Shown here in pieces: positions 1-8,952 of a stretch of 64,000 bases of DNA. Where the stretch lies: assembly GCF_042433915.1 (NCBI RefSeq), contig NZ_JBHLUN010000001.1, positions 372,001-436,000 on the forward strand, written 5' to 3'. The DNA is from Roseomonas elaeocarpi (GTDB lineage Bacteria > Pseudomonadota > Alphaproteobacteria > Acetobacterales > Acetobacteraceae). Made by a program: the position numbers and the translations under genes. The notes beneath the pieces were generated by a model that saw only the letters and a program-made list of their open reading frames with translations, had not been told where the DNA came from and ran no database searches. Each line of letters begins with the position of its first letter. Within the stretch, counting starts at the first letter, position 1.

Positions 1-808
<808 letters not shown>

Positions 809-813
809 ATGGA

Positions 814-1719
814 TCACCCCTTCACGGCGCCGGCGGTGATGCCGCTGACGAAGTAGCGGCCGGACAGGAAGTAGACGAGGAGAGGGGGCAGGGCGGTGAG
901 CAGCGTCGCCGCCATGTTCACGTTGTACTCGACCTCGCCCATGGTGGAATTGACGATGTTGTTGAGCTGCACCGTCATCGGCAGGTTGTCGCGCCCCGCG
1001 AAGATCAGCCCCAGCAGGTAGTCGTTCCAGATGCTGGTGAACTGCATGATCATCGCCACCACGAGGATGTTGCGCGACATGGGCAGCATGATGCTGAAGA
1101 AGATGCGGAAGAACCCGGCGCCGTCCACGCGCGCCGCCTTCACCAGCTCCACCGGAAGGCCGACGTAGAAGTTGCGGAAGATCAGCGTCATCACCGGCAG
1201 GCCGAAGAGGACGTGGATGGTGATGATGCCCGCGAGCGAGTTGTAGAGGGACAGCGTGCTGAAGATCCGCACGATGGGGTACAGGATCACCTGATACGGG
1301 ATGAAGGCGCCCAGCATCAGCGCCGTCATGATCAGGTCGGCCCCGCGGAAGCGCCATTGGGCCAGCGCGTAGCCGGTGATCGCCCCTGCGAGCACGGAAA
1401 GGAGCACCGAGGGCACCACGATGCGGACGGAGTTCCAGAAGCCGGCGCTGACGCCGTTGCAGGACAGGCCGGTGCAGGCGCTGGACCAGGCCTTGGCGAA
1501 GGGCTCCAGCGTCGGGGCCATCGGCGGCAGGAAGATGGAGCCCGCGCGGATTTCGGCCATCGGCTTCACCGCCGTCAGCAGGATCACCGCCAGCGGGATC
1601 AGGAACACCAGCGAGACCAGCAGGAGAAAGGCGTAGGTGCCGGCCCGCTGCGAGCCCGCGAAGCGCGAGCCGCGGGACCGCGCGATGGCGCGCGGGATGC
1701 CGAGGGTGAGGTCGCTCAT
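814..1719 (-). CDS. Sugar ABC transporter permease, MalG/GtsC-like
   Basis: A 301-residue inner-membrane permease with about six hydrophobic segments after a short cytoplasmic N-terminus. The EAA loop that docks the ATPase is visible as VKAARVDGAGFFRIFFSIMLP in the C-terminal third. The insert CTGLSCNGVSAGFWNSV before the second membrane segment resembles glucose-type (GtsC) permeases as I remember them. Its start overlaps the stop of the upstream permease by four bases (ATGA), which implies translational coupling, and it ends just before the ATPase gene. It should form the channel heterodimer with the 1716-2591 product. The sugar is inferred from binding-protein resemblance only. Confidence 0.94.
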   Translation of the reverse strand: MSDLTLGIPRAIARSRGSRFAGSQRAGTYAFLLLVSLVFLIPLAVILLTAVKPMAEIRAGSIFLPPMAPTLEPFAKAWSSACTGLSCNGVSAGFWNSVRIVVPSVLLSVLAGAITGYALAQWRFRGADLIMTALMLGAFIPYQVILYPIVRIFSTLSLYNSLAGIITIHVLFGLPVMTLIFRNFYVGLPVELVKAARVDGAGFFRIFFSIMLPMSRNILVVAMIMQFTSIWNDYLLGLIFAGRDNLPMTVQLNNIVNSTMGEVEYNVNMAATLLTALPPLLVYFLSGRYFVSGITAGAVKG

Positions 1720-2591
1720 CGGCTCCTCCGGCTGGTTTCGAAGTAGAAGTAGGGGGCGAGCGCCGCGATCACCGTGCCCAGCATCACCACCGCCGCGGCG
1801 GAGGCGAGGCCGAGATTGGCGCGCTCAAAGGTCAGGTCCACCACGAAGCGTCCGGGCAGGTCGGACGCGTTGCCCGGACCGCCGCCGGTCATGGCGACCA
1901 CGAGGTCGTAGCTCTTCACCACGGCGATCGCGAGAAGCACCACGCAGGTGACCATCAGTGGCCTGAGCATCGGCAGCACGATGCTCCAGTAGACGCGCGC
2001 GCGGGGAAGGCCTTCCATCCGGGCGGCACGCCAGATCTCGCCGTCCACGCCGCGCAGGCCCGCCAGCATGATCGCCATGATCAGACCGGCCTGGTGCCAC
2101 ACCGCGGCGAAGACCAGCGTGTAGATCGCGTAGTCGCGCTGCACGATCCAGTCGAAGGTGAAGTCGGGCCAGCCCAGCTGGCGCACGAAGTTCTGCACGC
2201 CGATCGAGGGCGAGAGCACCCACTGCCAGGCCAGGCCGGTGACGATGTAGCTCATCGACAGGGGGTAGAGCAGCACCGTCCGGAACAGGTTCTCGAAGCG
2301 CAGCTTGGCATCCATCAGGATCGCCAGGAGGGTCCCGAGCGCCAGGGTGCCCAGGACCATCAGAACGCCGAAGATGAACATGTTGCCGTAGGCGGTGATC
2401 CAGCGCGGCGTCGCGAAAAGCCGCACGTACTGCGTGAAGCCGACGAAATCGTAGTTCGGCAGCATCCCCGAGCGCGTGGTGGAGATGTAGGCCGTCCAGA
2501 CGATGCTGCCGTAGAAGCACACCAGCATCACCAGCACGACCGGCAGAACCACGAGCCGTGGGGTCAGGTTCCGGAAAAAGGAATCGCGCAT
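1716..2591 (-). CDS. Sugar ABC transporter permease, MalF/GtsB-like
   Basis: A 291-residue inner-membrane permease of the binding-protein-dependent (BPD_transp_1) family. Hydrophobic segments span the chain, and the EAA loop appears as EIWRAARMEGLPRARVYWSIVLP. It starts about 34 bases after the binding-protein gene and overlaps the next permease by four bases, so the four genes form one transcript in the usual CUT1 order. It pairs with the GtsC-like permease to make the membrane channel. Confidence 0.94.
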   Translation of the reverse strand: MRDSFFRNLTPRLVVLPVVLVMLVCFYGSIVWTAYISTTRSGMLPNYDFVGFTQYVRLFATPRWITAYGNMFIFGVLMVLGTLALGTLLAILMDAKLRFENLFRTVLLYPLSMSYIVTGLAWQWVLSPSIGVQNFVRQLGWPDFTFDWIVQRDYAIYTLVFAAVWHQAGLIMAIMLAGLRGVDGEIWRAARMEGLPRARVYWSIVLPMLRPLMVTCVVLLAIAVVKSYDLVVAMTGGGPGNASDLPGRFVVDLTFERANLGLASAAAVVMLGTVIAALAPYFYFETSRRSR

Positions 2592-2625
2592 GCCGCTTCC
2601 TCTCGTGCTCGGCCTCTCGCCGGCG

Positions 2626-3873
2626 CTACCGTTCCGCGCCGGCCACGATGTCGGAAAGCTCCGCCGCGGCGTCCTTGGCCGTCATGCGCGGGGTGGTCCA
2701 GTAGCGGATCATCAGGTCGCCGAGCTGTCCTTCCGCATCGGCGTTGTAGGCCATGCCGACGTTGGGAAGCAGGTTCTCGGGGTGCTGCGCGATGATCTCG
2801 GCACCCAGGCGGCTGCAGTCGTCGAGCGCGGGCATCGTCGCGTCGCGCCGTGCCGGCAGCCCGCCCTTCTGCTGGTTGAAGGCGACCTGTACCGCCGGGT
2901 CCATCACCGTGGCCGCGAGCTTCTCGCGCGCCGCGACCTGCTCGGCGCCGGTCGCCTTGGGGAAGGCGAAGACGTCGATCACCGTGATGTAGTAGCCGGC
3001 ATTACCGGGGGCCAGCGTGCACCCGAAGCCTTGGCCGGGCTGGAGGCCGCCCGCGATGAACTCGCCCTTCGCCCAGTCGCCTACGATCTGCATCGCGGCC
3101 TTGTTGTTCTGCACGAGGTAGGTGGTGTCGTTCCAGCGGCGGTTCGGGCTGCCATCGTCGACGTAGCCGGTGAGGCGCCGCAGGATCTCGAAGGCCTTGA
3201 TCACCTCAGGCCCGCCCGCGGCCTTGGCGTCGTGCTGCGCCCAGACCTGACGGTACAGGTCGGCACCGCCCGATCCCAGGAGCACCGTCTGGAACAGGGC
3301 CACGACCTGCGGCGGCTGCACGCCCAGCGCCAGCGGGATGATCCCCGCCGCCTTGATCTTGTCGGCGACGGTGAAGAACTCGTCCCAGTTCTTCGGCGGT
3401 TGCAGCCCGAGGTCACTGAAGACCTTGGTGCTGTAGAACAGCATGTTGGCCGCCTGGATGTTCAGCGGCACGGCGATGACGTGCCCGTCGTTGCGGATGC
3501 GCTCATTCGCCAGCGGCGGCAGGTTCGCCGCCCAGTTCTCGCGCTTGGCGATGTCGTCGAGATTCGCGAGAAGCCCTTGTTCCGCGAGCTGCCGGACGCT
3601 GACCAGGTTGTTCCACTGCATCGCGGTGGGCGGGTTGCCGCCGGCGATTCGGTTGATCGCCGCGGCACGCGCGGCGGGGCCGCCGACCACGGCGCTGTCG
3701 ATCCAGGTTCCGCCGCGCTTGCCGTATTCCTGCGCGAAGACGCCGACCGCCTTGGCCTCGCCGCCCGAGGTCCACCAGTGGATGACGTCGGCGCGCTGCG
3801 CCGATGCAGGGGTGGAAAGAAGTCCCATGACCACGGCAACACCGCCGGCCAGGGCAGGGAACCCGATACGCAT
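2626..3873 (-). CDS. Sugar ABC transporter substrate-binding protein, glucose/mannose GtsA-like
   Basis: A 415-residue periplasmic binding protein with a clear Sec signal peptide: an N-terminal MRIG, a hydrophobic core, and cleavage expected after TPASA (about residue 25). The mature start DVIHWWTSGGEAKAV, followed by a GGPAARAAAINRIAGGNPP stretch, resembles the Pseudomonas-type glucose/mannose binding protein GtsA (family knowledge; not checked by search). It is the first gene of the operon. A LacI-type operator lies about 120 bases upstream of its ATG, and a LacI-family regulator is divergently transcribed. High induction by the imported sugar is expected. Confidence 0.93.
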   Translation of the reverse strand: MRIGFPALAGGVAVVMGLLSTPASAQRADVIHWWTSGGEAKAVGVFAQEYGKRGGTWIDSAVVGGPAARAAAINRIAGGNPPTAMQWNNLVSVRQLAEQGLLANLDDIAKRENWAANLPPLANERIRNDGHVIAVPLNIQAANMLFYSTKVFSDLGLQPPKNWDEFFTVADKIKAAGIIPLALGVQPPQVVALFQTVLLGSGGADLYRQVWAQHDAKAAGGPEVIKAFEILRRLTGYVDDGSPNRRWNDTTYLVQNNKAAMQIVGDWAKGEFIAGGLQPGQGFGCTLAPGNAGYYITVIDVFAFPKATGAEQVAAREKLAATVMDPAVQVAFNQQKGGLPARRDATMPALDDCSRLGAEIIAQHPENLLPNVGMAYNADAEGQLGDLMIRYWTTPRMTAKDAAAELSDIVAGAER

Positions 3874-3991
3874 ATGCGTTGCCTCCCGAGAGCGTTGTGC
3901 TTCTCGTTCTTCTTGGCGCCCCCGGGACGAGAGGGGGCGAAGGCACCGTTTCGATGCCGTTTCCCATCGCTACCGCGTTCCGGGAGGGTTA

Positions 3992-4005
3992 TGCAATCGA
4001 TTTCA
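3992..4005. promoter_or_regulatory. LacI/GalR-family operator between the sugar importer and its regulator
   Basis: The 14 bases TGCAATCGATTTCA match every defined position of the general LacI/GalR operator TGnAAnCGnTTnCA, including the central CG step. The site is 119 bases before the binding-protein start on the minus strand and 57 bases before the regulator start on the plus strand. One bound dimer could therefore control both directions. That the neighbouring LacI-type protein binds here is inference from position and motif. Confidence 0.85.
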
Positions 4006-4061
4006 ATGCTGCGTTGCGGAAGTTCTGGACCGCCGCGCGGGGCCGACGCATCATCGCATTC

Positions 4062-5174
4062 ATGGCCATACAACCCGGCAAGGTGGAAAGCGGCGACGCA
4101 CGGGAGCGTCCCAAGATGTCGGACGTGGCGCGCCTCGCGGGCGTGTCCGTCGCAACGGTGAGCCGGGTCCTGTCCGGATCGAGTCTCGTGAACGCGGAAA
4201 CGCGCGACCGCGTGCGCCACGCGGTGGGAAGTACCGGCTACGTGGTCCATTCGGCCGCGAGCGGGCTCCGTTTGCAGCGCAGCCGTCAGCTGCTGGTGAT
4301 CCTGCCCACCATCGCCAACGCGTTCTTCGCGGAGATCGTGCTGGGCGTGGAGGAGGCGGCGCAGGCGGCCGGTTTCGGCGTGCTGATCGGCAGCACGGGC
4401 GATCAACCCAATCGTCAGGAAGGATTGACCCGGCAGCTTCTGACCGGTGCCGTGGACGGGCTGCTGCTGCTCACGGGTCAGAGGCCGCTGGGGGTGCCGG
4501 AGGCGCCGCAGCTACGCCAACGGATCGTGGCGATCTCGGAGCATATCCCGCGATCGGGCATACCGGCGGTGTCCATCGACAATGTCAGGGCCATGGCCGC
4601 CGTGACCCGCCACCTGCTGCAACTGGGTCATCGCCGGATTGGCTTCATCGGCGCCGCGGCCAACAACATCCTGACCCGTGAGCGCGAGAAGGGCTTTCGC
4701 ACCGCGCTGCTGGAGGCGAGGGTGGCGTTCGACCCTTCCCTGCTGATCCACGCGGATTATTCCATGGAAGCGGGGGCGAAGGGGCTCCAGCACCTGCTCC
4801 TGCAGACGCATCCGGCGCTTGGGCCGGTGACGGCCGTGGCCTGCTGCAGTGACGAGATCGCCATCGGCGTCGTCCGCAGCGCCCGGCTGGCAGGGCTGTC
4901 GGTGCCCGGTGATCTTTCGGTGACCGGCTTCGACGACATCCAGTTCGCCGCTGCCTACGACCCGCCACTGACGACGATTCGTCAGCCACGGCTGCTGATG
5001 GGGCGCGCTGCGGCGACCCTGCTGCTCGAGGCGCTGGAAGGGGATTCCTTGAGGTCACGTCGCCTCAACCTGGATTACCAGCTGATGGTGCGGGGGAGCA
5101 CGGCGGTGGTCAGCAGGACCGCTTCAAGAAGAAATGCTGCAGCCTTTGCCGCGCCGGGTCGGAAGCGTGTCTAG
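4062..5174 (+). CDS. LacI-family transcriptional regulator
   Basis: A 370-residue repressor. The N-terminal helix-turn-helix and hinge helix are plain: MSDVARLAGVSVATVSRVL (from about residue 19), followed by the LacI-type stretch ending in GYVVHSAAS. The C-terminal effector domain is of the periplasmic-binding fold, with the familiar LGHRRIGFIG and SVTGFDDIQFA segments. The ATG at 4062 is chosen because the longer frame back to 3879 would swallow the operator and adds no recognisable sequence. It is divergent from the glucose-type importer, which is the likely target along with its own gene. The last 65 bases overlap the end of the convergent gene at 5110-5539. Confidence 0.95.
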   Translation: MAIQPGKVESGDARERPKMSDVARLAGVSVATVSRVLSGSSLVNAETRDRVRHAVGSTGYVVHSAASGLRLQRSRQLLVILPTIANAFFAEIVLGVEEAAQAAGFGVLIGSTGDQPNRQEGLTRQLLTGAVDGLLLLTGQRPLGVPEAPQLRQRIVAISEHIPRSGIPAVSIDNVRAMAAVTRHLLQLGHRRIGFIGAAANNILTREREKGFRTALLEARVAFDPSLLIHADYSMEAGAKGLQHLLLQTHPALGPVTAVACCSDEIAIGVVRSARLAGLSVPGDLSVTGFDDIQFAAAYDPPLTTIRQPRLLMGRAAATLLLEALEGDSLRSRRLNLDYQLMVRGSTAVVSRTASRRNAAAFAAPGRKRV

Positions 5175-5539
5175 ACCAAGGGAGTGAGACGGCGAGGTTG
5201 CCCTGGGTCAGCAGGCAGCTCCCGCTGGTGCCTTCCTGCGCGCGCCCGACGAAGGCCACCGCCCGGAAGCGGCCCAGCGTGGCCTCCCCGGTGACGGCCC
5301 AGCCCGCGGCGGCCACCTGGGCGGCGGCGGGCGAGGTTGTCCTGCCCATGAGCTGGACACAGTCCGCGCACTGCGTGGCCGCCGCGCGAGGCAGTGCCTG
5401 CATGGCGGAGAAGGCAATACCGGGGACGTAGGATTCGATCCGCAGCGGCGTGGGGCCGCTCTGTGCGGAGGCTTGTTCCGGCAAGGCAGCCGCGGCAGAC
5501 AGCAAAGGCGAGGCGCACGGTGCAGAGTGTGCGGCTCAT
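5110..5539 (-). pseudogene. Small exported protein with a one-base frameshift inside its signal peptide
   Basis: From the ATG at 5537-5539, preceded by GGGGAACTTCG as ribosome site, the frame reads MSRTLCTVRLAF. The good signal-peptide continuation LLSAAAALPEQASAQ is one base out of phase. Removing one T from the TTT at 5504-5506 would give MSRTLCTVRLALLSAAAALP, a textbook Sec signal, and a 142-residue protein. The mature part has a CADC motif and a later lone cysteine and is otherwise unknown to me. As it stands, only a TTG-initiated 131-residue product lacking the basic signal N-terminus is possible. Either a base-calling error in a homopolymer or a true inactivating mutation explains this. 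The 3' end overlaps the lacI-type gene. Confidence 0.6.
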
Positions 5540-5715
5540 CGAAGTTCCCCGGCTTCTCGCGCAGATCCTGGTGACCCATCGGGGATAAGCAACGTGGTGT
5601 GCTCCAGATGCGCCATTCCTTGCTGCGCTCAGGGCCGCAAGCCTCAGCCATGCGCCTCGCCTGGTGAAGGACCCGCGCTGACACGAAACCATGGGGAACT
5701 TCCGTCCCGGGCCGA

Positions 5716-6897
5716 TCAGCAGCCCGCTCTTCTCGCGGCGGCATGTTCCGCCACGAAGTCGAGCAGCGCACGGTCGGCCCCACGAGGCGCAATGAACGAG
5801 AGCCCCACGGGGCAACCCTCCACCTCCCCCAGGGGCACCGAGACCTGCGGCAACCCACCCAGCCCCGCGATGCAGGTGAGCGACATGGCGCGGGCGCGGA
5901 ATTCGTCCAGCTCTGCCGGCGGCGTGTTGAGGCGCGGCGCGATGCCCGGCGCGCTGGGCAGCACCAGCAGCGTCGCCGGGAGGAGCAGCTCGTCCAGCCG
6001 GGCACGCACCTCGGCCTGCGTGGCCTCGGCCTCCGCCACCGCGGCGTCGGTGATCTTGGCGCTGGCGGCGAAGCGTTCCCGCACGCCGGGGCCGAAGCGC
6101 GGCTGCGTCCGCTCGATCCAGGCGCCGTGGGTCCGCCAGATGTCGCGCATCTGCAGCGTGCGGAAGGCGGCCATCCAGGCTGCCAGCCCACGCGGCGCGA
6201 GCACCGCCTCGGTGGCCGGCAGCCGTGCGCACAGAGCCTCCAGCGCCGGGACCAGCGCGGCGCCCACGGCGCTGTCCGCCAGCGCGAAGGCGTCGCGCGG
6301 CACCACCAGCCGCGCGGCCGGTGGCGCGGAACCCTCCGGCAGCAGAACCGGGCCCAGGCGCCGCAGGGTGTCGGCATCGCGGGCGAACCAGCCCACCGTG
6401 TCGAAGCGGAGCGCCAAGGGCACCAGCCCCGCGACCGACACGGCGCCGTGCGTGGTGCGGATGCCGAACAACCCGCAATAGGAGGCTGGAACCCGCACCG
6501 AGCCGCCGGTGTCGGTGCCCAGCGCCGTGTCCACCAGCCCGCCCGCCACCGCCGAGGCCGAGCCCGAGGACGAACCACCCGGGATGCGGCCCGGTGCCCG
6601 CGGGTTCACCGGCGTGCCGTAATGCGCGTTCTCGCCGTTGAGCGAAAAGGCGAGCTCGTCGGTCTGTGTCTTGCCGATGAGCTCGGCGCCGGCCCTCAGC
6701 ATCGCGGCCACGGCGGCGGCGTGGCGCTGCGGTACGGGGTGCGTGCGGGCCCAGTCCGGATTGCCCGCGCCGGTGGGAAACCCGGCCACGTCGAACAGGT
6801 CTTTGGCCGCGAAGCTGAGGCCCGCGAGCGGACCACCGGGCGTACCGGCGAGGCGTGGCTGCGGGCCATGGGTGAAGGCGTTGAGGTCGGCGGTCAC
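5716..6897 (-). CDS. Amidase-signature hydrolase, AMI1 (indole-3-acetamide hydrolase)-like
   Basis: A 393-residue cytoplasmic amidase. The Ser-cisSer-Lys triad is visible: Lys32 in FAAKDLFDV, the glycine/serine loop PGGSSSGSASAVAGG (about 106-120) with the cis-serine, and nucleophile Ser133 in GTDTGGSVRVPASYCG. The short length and motifs such as GNPDWARTHP and SLNGENAHYGTPVNP recall the AMI1/Toc64-like clade, in which plant AMI1 turns indole-3-acetamide into auxin. Bacterial members of that clade have varied or unknown substrates, so the substrate is open. Translation starts at a GTG (6895-6897) with AAGGA upstream. It stands alone, with no nitrile hydratase or importer beside it. Confidence 0.92.
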   Translation of the reverse strand: MTADLNAFTHGPQPRLAGTPGGPLAGLSFAAKDLFDVAGFPTGAGNPDWARTHPVPQRHAAAVAAMLRAGAELIGKTQTDELAFSLNGENAHYGTPVNPRAPGRIPGGSSSGSASAVAGGLVDTALGTDTGGSVRVPASYCGLFGIRTTHGAVSVAGLVPLALRFDTVGWFARDADTLRRLGPVLLPEGSAPPAARLVVPRDAFALADSAVGAALVPALEALCARLPATEAVLAPRGLAAWMAAFRTLQMRDIWRTHGAWIERTQPRFGPGVRERFAASAKITDAAVAEAEATQAEVRARLDELLLPATLLVLPSAPGIAPRLNTPPAELDEFRARAMSLTCIAGLGGLPQVSVPLGEVEGCPVGLSFIAPRGADRALLDFVAEHAAARRAGC

Positions 6898-7032
6898 TGC
6901 GGTGTCCTTGCCATGCAGGGTCTCATCGGTGCCGGGCGCGGTCGAAGCCTTGCGAGGTGGTTGGTCGCAACAGGATGCGCGGCCTGCGCGGGGTTCCTCG
7001 GAGTGCCGGCGGCTGAACGAGGGGGCGGCGCA

Positions 7033-7272
7033 TCATTCGATCCGCGGGTCGTAGCCGTCCAGCCGGCTCCGGACGGCGGGGTTGCCGGCGTGGCGGCGCT
7101 TGAGCCGGGCCAGATCCGCATCCGTGCCCCTGCAATTCCGCTCCAGCGCGCGGGCGAGGACGGCGGCGCGGGCTGGATCGTCGGCCTCCTCGCCGCGGAC
7201 GTGATCGCAGCGGTCGCGCCGGGCGATGAAGGCCACCACGTCCCGTGGCAGCTCCGCTGCCAAGGCCGGCAT
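7033..7272 (-). CDS. Small conserved hypothetical protein (79 aa)
   Basis: A 79-residue protein with one central cysteine pair (RDRCDHVRGEE and RNCRGTDADL) and a charged helical C-terminus ending in YDPRIE. The pattern FxARRDxCDHxRGE, then CxGTDAxLAxLKRRxxxxPAV resembles small proteins I have seen in alpha- and gammaproteobacteria, often with signal peptides; this copy has none. It follows the SUKH-protein gene after 33 bases and lies in the same reading frame as that gene's stop. No good ribosome site precedes the ATG, so translation may depend on the upstream gene. Function unknown. Confidence 0.6.
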   Translation of the reverse strand: MPALAAELPRDVVAFIARRDRCDHVRGEEADDPARAAVLARALERNCRGTDADLARLKRRHAGNPAVRSRLDGYDPRIE

Positions 7273-7305
7273 GGCGAGAGGAGAGCGGCAGGGATCAGTG
7301 GCGGA

Positions 7306-7935
7306 TCACCGGTCCTCCATGTCGAAGAACAGGATCGGGCCCTCGCCGCTGGAAGAGGCGAACACCGTGATGCGTGCGGCGGCCTCGGCGAGGAAGGCGG
7401 TCAGGGAGGGCGCCAGGACGCGGCGCAGGTCCTCGTCGGGGCCGATCACGATCACCTGCCCGTAGGCGCCACCCGGTGCTGGCGAAAGGTCCACGGCATA
7501 GGCGTTGCCGCCACCATCTTCCGAGAAGGGCAGCCATCCCGGCCGCCAGTATTCCCGGTACACGGGATCCCCGTCGCGTCGCTGGACACTCACCTCGTCG
7601 TTGAAGGCCGTATCGAACTCCGGCCCGCCGCCGGCATACACGTCCAGCCAGCCCGCGTAGGCCTCCAGCGCCTTACCGAGGGAAAGAAAGCTGTAGCTGC
7701 CGAAGAGCGGGCAGAGGAGGCGGCCCGGCGAGGGGTCGGTGATGTCGAAGACGGCCCGCTGCCCGTCGGCCCGCAGCCAGAGGCGGAGCAGGTCTGGCGG
7801 CAGGGCGAGGCCGATGCGCTCCTCCGCCGCGTCGAGGGCGGCCCCGGTCGCGGGCGGGTTGAGGAAGGCGCTGACGGCGGAGCCATTCTCCGCGTGACGC
7901 CGCAGCCAGCTGTCGAGGGCAGTGTCCAGGTCCAT
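7306..7935 (-). CDS. SMI1/KNR4 (SUKH) family protein
   Basis: A 209-residue cytoplasmic protein of the SUKH superfamily. The early AAEERIGLALPPDLLRLW is the typical SUKH helix, in which a domain opens with a hydrophobic LPPDL turn. Later WLPFSEDGGGNAYAVDLSP is the hallmark core strand pair, and the chain ends in a helix (DLRRVLAPSLTAFLAEAA). SUKH proteins often serve as immunity proteins to polymorphic toxins but some have other roles. No toxin gene, secretion gene or Rhs element is near, so immunity is only a hypothesis. It is the middle gene of a three-gene unit, 12 bases after the upstream gene. Confidence 0.9.
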   Translation of the reverse strand: MDLDTALDSWLRRHAENGSAVSAFLNPPATGAALDAAEERIGLALPPDLLRLWLRADGQRAVFDITDPSPGRLLCPLFGSYSFLSLGKALEAYAGWLDVYAGGGPEFDTAFNDEVSVQRRDGDPVYREYWRPGWLPFSEDGGGNAYAVDLSPAPGGAYGQVIVIGPDEDLRRVLAPSLTAFLAEAAARITVFASSSGEGPILFFDMEDR

Positions 7936-7947
7936 TCAACGGCTCCG

Positions 7948-8580
7948 TCAGGGGGCGGGCAGGGGATGCGGGCTGCCCTCGTAGGGGTCGATCCCCGAGG
8001 CCTTCAGGCGCGCCTCGATCGCGATCAGCAGGAAGGAGAAGTGCTTGCCGCCGAGCAGGCCCTGCCGGGCCTCATCCTCGGAGATCTCATCCACCCGCCA
8101 GGCAGCCTGATGCCCGCCGCGGTCGTAGCGGGCATGGAAGCGGCCTCCTCGCGCCCAGATCTCGCAGCCCCAGCCGTAGTCCGCGAGCTTCTCCGGCGCT
8201 CCCTCGCCGCGCGGCAGCGGCGCGTGCTCCCCGCGCGCGAGCCAGAGGGCCAGGGCGGCCCGGTACATCGCGTGGCGCAGGCGGGGATAGGCGAGCACCT
8301 CCTCCCAGCTCACGCCGGGGCGGTCCCTGGCCACGCCATCGGTGGTGAGGACGATGCTGTCCAGCGCCCAGTCGCCTTCCGTCACCACCCGGTTCCAGGC
8401 GCCCGGCCCTTCGAAGAGGGCGAGGACGGCGCGGGCGACGGCGGCGGGCTCCCGCTCCAGCCGCCGGGCCAGCCCTTCCAGCACCGCGGCCCAATGGCGC
8501 TGGTCGCTGCGGGCGACCATGGCGGCGACCGCATCCATCGCCTGCCGCAGCGGGTCGACCTCCTGAGGCATCGCTTGCAT
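7948..8580 (-). CDS. Hypothetical protein paired with the SUKH gene
   Basis: A 210-residue soluble protein, first of a three-gene minus-strand unit. The N-terminal half is helical with the stretch HWAAVLEGLARRLEREP, followed by LFEGPGAWNRVV and ALDSIVL. This loosely resembles small bacterial families (DUF6966-like) found among immunity and defence genes, but I cannot confirm membership. The C-terminal half carries GWGCEIWARGGRFHARYD and ends in a proline-rich tail. The ATG at 8578-8580 is preferred over more upstream starts because the upstream sequence is basic, low-complexity and lacks a ribosome site; AGG stands about ten bases before the chosen ATG. Confidence 0.75.
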   Translation of the reverse strand: MQAMPQEVDPLRQAMDAVAAMVARSDQRHWAAVLEGLARRLEREPAAVARAVLALFEGPGAWNRVVTEGDWALDSIVLTTDGVARDRPGVSWEEVLAYPRLRHAMYRAALALWLARGEHAPLPRGEGAPEKLADYGWGCEIWARGGRFHARYDRGGHQAAWRVDEISEDEARQGLLGGKHFSFLLIAIEARLKASGIDPYEGSPHPLPAP

Positions 8581-8837
8581 GACGGGACCTAGAGCATCGC
8601 CAGGATGGCGCATGGTCAAGCGCCGGTCGCGCAGGCTTTCGCGGCCGCTGAGGCGTAGGGCCCGGCCCGTCGCCGGCGAGGGGCCGTTCCGCCACCGGAA
8701 GCCAGGCGGTGACCGGGCCTGTGCCAGCCACGGTGGGCAAGGCGCAGGCCGGGCAGTCGCACGCATCGACCAGGGGCGCGTTGCCCGTGTGTCCCTCGTG
8801 CGTGGCTGATCAGAAGCGTCGCGTCGCCGAACTGGCG

Positions 8838-8862
8838 GATGGCAGCCTGACTGGCTGCCATC
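8838..8862 (-). terminator. Hairpin terminator after the acetamidase gene
   Basis: GATGGCAGCC and GGCTGCCATC form a perfect 10-bp stem around a 5-base loop, 91 bases beyond the acetamidase stop. No T-run follows on the minus strand, so it may act with Rho or only protect the message. The rest of the gap 8581-8952 holds no convincing gene; the short open frames there are low-complexity. Confidence 0.6.
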
Positions 8863-8952
8863 GGCGCGGGTAGATCCGGCTCGCAGGCTGAGGCCACCTC
8901 GGACGTCGCTCCGGTGGCGGCGTGCGCGAAGCAGGTTCCGGCAGCCTTCGCG

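Noticed and set aside
2590..4161. 523-codon plus-strand open frame
   Set aside because: Antisense to the GtsA-like gene, which has a signal peptide and family motifs; the open frame is a shadow.
5743..8592. 949-codon plus-strand open frame
   Set aside because: It crosses the amidase and SUKH genes on the opposite strand, has low-complexity composition and no ribosome site.
8616..8897. 93-codon minus-strand open frame before the SUKH unit
   Set aside because: Low-complexity arginine-rich sequence that overlaps the hairpin at 8838-8862; no ribosome site.
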